Source: Adiantum capillus-veneris (lineage: Eukaryota; Streptophyta; Polypodiopsida; Polypodiales; Pteridaceae). Taken from it: a stretch of DNA of 64,000 nucleotides. This document shows, piece after piece, positions 58,631-64,000 of the stretch. The translations under genes were made by a program, and so were the position numbers. Below the pieces are notes generated by a model. It was given only the letters and a program-made list of their open reading frames with translations, had not been told where the DNA came from and did not search any database. Numbering within the stretch: the stretch's first letter is position 1; each line of letters starts with the position of its first letter. The stretch spans positions 20,303,491-20,367,490 of the forward strand of contig CM043942.1 of NCBI GenBank assembly GCA_014529385.2, read 5' to 3'.

Positions 58631-59989
58631 TGGAAAAGCTTGCCTCACCAGTATATCGCTATACTCCAGCTACCTGTATATGTGTATCACCTGTACCTGT
58701 AACCTATAACCTATAATCTGCAACCTGTAATTCCGAAGCTGAAGGTACTCGAAGAAGATCCTCTGTGGGGGTGCCAAAAGAATGCGAGCGGGATGGAAAC
58801 ACACACAACGCCTCTATAATCATCCGACACACACTCTTGGAAAAATACACACACACACTATGGGGCACCACTCGGCTTACACAACCCACTTGGCCGAGAC
58901 AAGGAACACACCGATCGAGTGAGAGGAGCTCCATTTTCCCACTCAACACAGAGACACACACACCCAAAAAACTCATCTCAAAAGAGAAATACTTCTGATG
59001 TTTAGATACAATTGATCTTGGTCCAACACCAATGGGTCAAATAGCTCACACAATATGGATGAAATATGCCAAATACAATCACAAATTGGAGCAGAGGCTT
59101 CGCTCACAACAAAAACTTACACAACCAAAACAAAAAAAAAATGGTGATTAATTTGGTAAAATGGATACCACCTTGGCATCCGAAACGGCCAAAACCCCAA
59201 TCTACAATATCAAAGTGCTCAAATCCGACCTCAGATGAGCAGTTTATGGCCAAAACAGGCTCCAAAAACAGCAAAAATTGAGTTGCGGTTGTGCCTCCTC
59301 TTCTCTCCACATTTTTTTTGGTTTTTTCTCAGGTTTTTCAGTGTCCACACTTCACTTTATCTCTTGGGAACCTTAGGCATTTTGATTGACTTCAAACAGA
59401 CCCCGAACAAACAAGCCAAAAAATGGCCATGTAGTGCGTTTTTGTTACCCTTCTACATCCATCCACACACATGGCACTCAACTTTTTCCAATAATTCATC
59501 TCGCAATCAAGTGACCCCCAAATATAGTTCTTATGATGACCTTTTTACATAATCATCACAAGAAAACATTCCCATTGTGTCCTCGCTTACCACGTGCAAG
59601 TATTGACCTCATTCGACCTCCTGACGCCACTGGATGACATCTGACGCACCTGCTTACCGCATGGTGTCAGTACCCTGATAGCTTCCTCAAGAAGTTTTAC
59701 ACTCTACCAACTCCTCCTTATTATAGAAAAACACACTGATACTAAAGACGAAGAAAATTGATGTACTATGTACACGATGTCCTACCTGTACACCTGTGGG
59801 CCCCATGTAACCACCAGCCTCTGGACAATGGGCAATTCTTTATTTGATGCACCATGCATGTATATGTATGTATGTGTAATCACTTCTTCTAGAAAACTCC
59901 TAACAATGCTAGATGGTATGGTCCCATTGAAATAAGAGCTTGGGTGTTGTGGTCATGGAGCATAAGTGAAACAATGGGTGGGGTAGAAA
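58631..59989. other. Second candidate primer site and probable LTR of another gypsy copy
   Basis: At 58760-58778 the minus strand reads TTTGGCACCCCCACAGAGG, nearly the same as beside the gypsy A LTR. Sequence to its right (from about 58780) would be an LTR, and the 58640-58757 part the start of its leader, which has short ACCTGTA/ACCTATA repeats (58694-58728). ORFs such as 59235-59552 show no motif. Which element owns these pieces is not resolved. Confidence 0.4.
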
Positions 59990-61005
59990 CTACATGAGCA
60001 CGAGGTCCATAGGTGCATATGATTGATACGCACTTGTAGGTACTGTTGCAAGCATTAAGCTACCATGTAGCAGTGCTTTACTAATAAATGAGGTCCATAG
60101 TGGGTTTTTTGTCATGCCCATCACTGGGGTAGGCATGGTAGTCATAGTGTCATCAAGAGAAAGATGGGATAAGCTTGGAAAGGTAAAGCTATCACTTGTG
60201 GGCTCAGATTGTACTGAGATCCCTGGTAAAACAACATAAGGAGGATCCATCGAACTTATCAAGGGAGTCTCTGTTTGCAAGAAGATTGGTTGCTTAGCCT
60301 TCCCTGTATCCAAGAATCTCACGAGACTCGTTGAAGGAATGTAGATCCCTTTGTTCTGCCTCTCCAATTCAATAACCCTTTGGATGACATCACAAACTCT
60401 TTTTTGTTGCTCCGCTACACTACTAGTACCCATTGTGGATTTTAGGACAGCTAACCAACCCACATGATAGGTGTGGCCAATGTATAGGTCGGTTAGAGTC
60501 TCTATTTGTAGCTCATACTCCCAGTTTTTGTTTAGAAACACTTCATCTAGGACTGAGGTGCTATGGGTGTCCTTTGAACTAGATACAATGTGGCTCTCTA
60601 TAAGTTGACCCTTAGTGGTTGCTAATCTAGGAGCACTCAATTGCTCTACTAGCATGGATGTTGACATAGGGGCCTTTGCCTTAAGCTCTCTCTATTTCTC
60701 CACATTGCATAGGCTCTCGATTTTATTTTCCCTAGTTGCAATGATATATCGCTCAACCTCTTGCTGTTTTGCAAGGCTTCCACCATCAAGTATTAGAACC
60801 TCAGAGGGGAATAGCTCGGTGCACTAAATGGAGTATTCATGTGCACACTCTCCAAGAGAATGGGGTCTATGTTGGTCATGAATGGTGAATTTACTTCCCC
60901 ACCCCCTTCATTCACATCGTTATCTCCATGTTCGGAGTGAGTGGCTCTATTAAAAGTCTCCTTCAAGCGGCTAAGCACCTGGGCCCATGGCATGCATGTC
61001 TTCAC
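59990..61005 (-). pseudogene. Unrecognised broken coding region
   Basis: I do not recognise this gene. Frame 60667-59990 (225 residues) includes LNKNWEYELQIETLTDLYIG, HTYHVGWLAVLKSTMG and RVCDVIQRVIELERQNKGIY. Upstream the same frame continues to about 60800 (QQEVERYIIATRENKIESLC) past a TAG, and 61005-60793 (AQVLSRLKETFNRATHSEHG) lies in a shifted frame. The Glu/Lys-rich stretches suggest helices. It lies downstream of the outer gypsy's primer site on the same strand, so it might be an atypical gag, but no Gag signature or zinc knuckle is present. Confidence 0.4.
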
Positions 61006-62290
61006 TTAGACTATCAAGATTAGGCATCGACGAGTAACCTTCCATGACGTCGTAGTCAGCGGAAGAGTCACTAGACGCAATATATGGGTCCTAGATGGTA
61101 CTATCTTGGGTTTCCACTTAGGGCCTAGAATCTAAAGTGGAGGAATAATGAGTGCCCATGTAAACCGAGACACTCTCTATGTGATTGTCCTCTAGCACAC
61201 GACCAGAGTGTGGGTGCATGTGACCTCAACACTCTAGAAGCATTGGTGAGTGCCCGTGAAGGCCGCTCGCCTAGTTTTTTGGGTGTTTGCAGCCCAAATT
61301 TATTCTCCTTTTTATGTTGTTATGGTCCTTTTTTCTAACAAGCCACAGAATATGGCGTGTGATAGCTCAAAACGAGCATCTTGGCTAGAGGGATATGCCG
61401 TGATTTACAGCCCCCGATTCAATTATGTATAGCCTTCAAAATCCTAAAAATAGTATTTTCCTAGGTGGAGAGAGGGCTAGAATTAGTGAGTCCAAAGGGT
61501 GAGTGTGAAGGGGGCCTTGCCCCACATGCCTTCCCTTCACTTGAGGTCCTAGTCCTCATATATAAAGAAGTGTGTATAGTATATCATAAGATGAGGACTG
61601 AAGCCTGGGCATAAGATGAGGACTGAGGCCTGGCCTCGAGGCCTGGGCTCGGCTCATCCCGATCCCGATCCTTCCTTTTAAGATAAGATTTTTAAAATTT
61701 TCTTTTTGGTCTCAATATTTTTGAGCGTTTTTTTTAACTTTTTGAAAAAACAAACTTTTTTTGTGGATAATGTTGCACATGGATGACGAGCTCACATGCG
61801 CTCATAGCAGCTCCTAGCAGCTTTGTCTAACCTCCTTACAACTAACATGGTTAATTAGCAGCTAATTAATACTAATTAACTCTGCTCACACACTGTCTAA
61901 CATAGAACTGCACATTATCTACACTAACTATTGCACACTGACTACCTTCCTAACACAGCAAACTGCACATCACATATCTACATTGTCTACACTAACTACT
62001 GTCTACTGCACATTACATATCTACGCTAACTAACAAATCTGCTAACATTTGCACATTATAGATCTAACAAGTGTAACAAAAAAAAGGACACTACAACACT
62101 TAATAGAGCTTACATAAACCTGCTAAAATTGCACTTTACAGCCACTATCAGAAGCTAACAAAACTTGCTACTAAAGCTACACATTACAACCATTTAACAG
62201 TTCTCACACAACTCAACAAAAAACCAGAAACGGCAGAAGTGAAGGCTTCGTGAGGTAGCACCCACTGCTCCGCAAGCTTAGTGCAAGGCA
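61006..62290 (-). other. Outer gypsy leader; no gene seen
   Basis: Lies between the primer site of the outer gypsy and the unrecognised coding region. It holds AT-rich sequence and loose repeats of CTAACTACTG, CACATTA and AACATTTGCAC-like words (61850-62200). No motif-bearing ORF. Confidence 0.45.
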
Positions 62291-62309
62291 ATCCCTGGCA
62301 ATGGCGCCA
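62291..62309 (-). promoter_or_regulatory. Primer binding site of outer gypsy (TGGCGCC type)
   Basis: Minus strand TGGCGCCATTGCCAGGGAT, within five bases of the 5' LTR. It is close to the TGGCGCCGTTGCCGGGGA-type site used by many plant Athila/Tat gypsy elements. It fixes the outer element's orientation as minus. Confidence 0.85.
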
Positions 62310-62313
62310 AAAA

Positions 62314-62482
62314 TATGCACTTTGTTGCATGTGTTGAAGGCTGGGAACTTGCGTGTGCACTGTGTGCGAGCCTCAAAAGGCTGCAAGCACACAATGAGAC
62401 AGTCCTATCAAACCTAAAGAAACAATAATGTCTCACACATCGCTCAATGCTTCCGTCGTGAAGGATCCTGTGCTAGGAGAAA

Positions 62483-62576
<94 letters not shown>

Positions 62577-62865
62577 CATAACACACACGTGAGCACACGA
62601 AGGAGGAGAAGATAGAGATGGAGCAAGAGCACTTCTTAGGTTACACCTCAGAGAATGAGGATTTTTAGGTCAAATGGACCTTTTTTAAGAGTTTGACCCA
62701 TTCACACATGGGTGCCCACAGTGGTCGATCGTTGCAAAGCTACTACAAAAATAAGATAAGTAGTGCGCCTCTCGTTGGAAATCACCTACACACCTATTGG
62801 ACCGATAAGCCAGGTCCATGATTTAATCAAATAAATAATAAGGCATCCATCAGTGAGAGTTAATA
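62314..62865 (-). repeat. 5' LTR of outer gypsy element (right)
   Basis: 552 bp, homologous throughout to 25695-26256. Contains a (CT)n run at 62484-62573, longer than in the left copy. It ends GAGAGTTAATA, where the left copy has GAGAGTTAACA, so the terminal CA has mutated. Confidence 0.85.
62484..62573 (+). repeat. (CT)n microsatellite in the LTR
   Basis: About 45 CT units. ORFs across it are artefacts of Arg-Glu repeats. Confidence 0.95.
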
Positions 62866-62980
62866 GGCAGTTAGAAGGTCAGACTCACAGTTAAAGGAGA
62901 CTTTTACTTCGATTCCTTATGAAGTTTCTAATGACCTCAAAGAAGGGTATTACAACTCATATAAATTCGATGCTAATTGA
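62866..62980 (+). pseudogene. Ribosomal protein eL21 pseudogene, right part
   Basis: It begins GGCAG, the duplicated target, and after AGG-CAG (Arg-Gln, as in eL21 STKRQ) continues LEGQTHS. After a frameshift it reads LKETFTSIPYEVSNDLKEGY, matching the eL21 C-terminus LETVTPIPYDVVNDLKGGY. The normal stop after GY is lost, and translation extends by nine residues (YNSYKFDAN) to TGA at 62978-62980. Together with 25497-25694 it covers the C-terminal two thirds of eL21. The fit of both sides to one gene is the strongest evidence that everything between was inserted. Confidence 0.75.
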
Positions 62981-64000
62981 ATCTATATTTTTTGGCTTCA
63001 ATGCTTTAATTAGTAAACCTTTCGAAAGAATTTAGTGTGTCTATATTGGTCTTCGCTCCACACACACACACGGGCTTTTGCATTGCCCGCTATCTTGGAG
63101 AAGAGATCTACGTGCCCAAGTAGTCATGGGCACTGAGCAAATAGAGCGCACAAATTTCCTCAAACATCAAAAGGTTTTTCTCTGTGGAAGACCTTCTAGG
63201 AATGGAAGAGCTTCCAATGAGCAATGAAAATGATTGTACAAGAACATTCGTCTCAGTTCAAAACTCCAAGAGATGCTATTGAAGGTATAAAATCGCATTG
63301 ACAAGGACTTTCATTTTGTTTATATGCAAGAGATTGTTGTATGCACAAAAATGATGAGGAAATTATTTAATGTCAAAGAAGAACTACTTGCATTTTATTA
63401 AGTATCAAAGGTATTTTAATAGAAATTGGCCCATGAACTTTGAGAATAGCGGAATTAGGATAATTAAAGAGAGCATTTTTGTGGGACTACTTTGAGAACA
63501 TAGAGGGAAAACTTAATTAGAGGTATCAACATAACCATTCTACTTATTTAACTTGGCATGAACAATACTTTTGCAAGAGAGATAGAGAATTAGAGAACTT
63601 GCCAACAGTGGAGGACGGGATTTATGTGGATCCGGTCCCCCCTCCAATAGGCTTTTGTATTATAGATTCTTCCATAAAGAGAGGCTTGGTATAATACAAT
63701 ATTTGTGTTCCTTGTGTCTTTGGTGATGCTATGAATATGAAAATCTTCATGCATCACAGCATAACATAAACTTTGTAAAAGCATTAACCATCCCCGGCCT
63801 CAGTCCCAAGGCCTCAAATACCTTCAAAGGTGGAGAGAGCTAGCGGGGAATGAGGGTAGGGAAGAGAAAGAAGAAACATTCTTAGGAGAAATAAATGTTC
63901 CTCACTTAGATTCACTCTTATTGCTAGCATAATAATGAAGATGGAGAAGATGGCAATCTTAAGCATTGAAGCATGGCTCTTGGTTGGATTTTGATTCCAC
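62981..64000. other. No gene seen
   Basis: Downstream of the eL21 remnant. A short (CA)n at 63058-63072 and AT-rich sequence with only small ORFs lacking motifs. Part could be the pseudogene's old 3' UTR. Confidence 0.5.

Larger units (their letters stand above)
25695..62865 (-). mobile_element. Outer Ty3/gypsy element expanded to 37 kb by nested insertions
   Basis: Defined by two directly repeated LTRs (25695-26256, 62314-62865), target duplications GGTAG/GGCAG, a polypurine tract at the left LTR, a TGGCGCC-type primer site inside the right LTR, and flanking halves of one eL21 pseudogene. All of these support a single minus-strand insertion event. Most of the interior consists of later insertions. 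Parts that may belong to the original element are the 3' coding end (26262-26400), the pol block at 36350-37835 and the leader at 61006-62290. The LTRs differ at many positions, so this is the oldest layer of the nest. Confidence 0.75.

Noticed and set aside
58694-58728. Telomere-like repeat (ACCTGTA/ACCTATA)
   Set aside because: Does not match the plant unit TTTAGGG or its complement CCCTAAA, and only a few irregular units occur.
62444-62632. Minus-strand ORF with Arg-Glu repeats in the LTR
   Set aside because: Translation of a (CT)n microsatellite; the same happens at 25814-26020 and 29438-29678.
1-64000. tRNA or rRNA genes
   Set aside because: No cloverleaf or rRNA-like conserved stretch was noticed on reading; a tRNA search could not be run.

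Overview
The window reads as a stretch of nuclear heterochromatin from a large-genome land plant. It is built almost entirely of transposable elements and contains no intact host gene that I can support. The plant assignment rests on Ty1/copia and Ty3/gypsy elements, including gypsy elements with a second, archaeal-type RNase H (as in the plant Tat clade), CACTA (En/Spm) ends with a spliced transposase gene, tRNA-iMet-type primer sites and the eL21 remnant. A non-seed plant such as a fern is possible, given the transposase-like DUF7869-type gene and the HSPA12-like fragment, but this is only a guess.

Layout, left to right. 1-1338: 5' part of a minus-strand copia element. 1339-4280: a decayed DUF7869-type (DDE transposase-like) gene. 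4939-5245: an HSPA12/HSP70-like fragment. 5246-14590: a CT tract and two head-to-tail, 5'-truncated LINEs; the second is split by a copia element (9932-13940, target duplication CAAAA) that has lost much of integrase and reverse transcriptase. 14594-15915: a 1.3 kb pyrimidine tract, followed by minisatellite and G-rich repeats. 16872-17437: one end of a CACTA element. 17438-19867: mostly non-coding, possibly a coding-free LTR element. 19868-25443: two copia internal regions sharing LTRs in tandem.

The right-hand two thirds is one nest. A ribosomal protein eL21 pseudogene begins at 25497, breaks off at 25694 and resumes at 62866. The 37 kb between the halves is bounded by two directly repeated LTRs of about 555 bp with target duplication GGTAG/GGCAG and a TGGCGCC-type primer site. 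This outer gypsy element (minus strand) was filled by later insertions: a plus-strand gag remnant carrying a hairpin MITE, an unrecognised coding remnant, a CACTA element with a spliced transposase gene, a third copia copy, a Tat-like gypsy (B), inside which lie a nearly intact Tat-like gypsy (A, 42154-50950) and an inverted solo LTR of the same family as A.

Nothing here works together as a pathway. The units are selfish elements in several layers of age. Gypsy A (one Gag-Pol frame with two nonsense codons) and the 9932-13940 copia (very similar LTRs) look youngest. The eL21 split and outer gypsy look oldest. Many of the stop codons fit C-to-T changes (CGA to TGA, CAG or TGG to TAG), as expected for methylated, silenced plant repeats.
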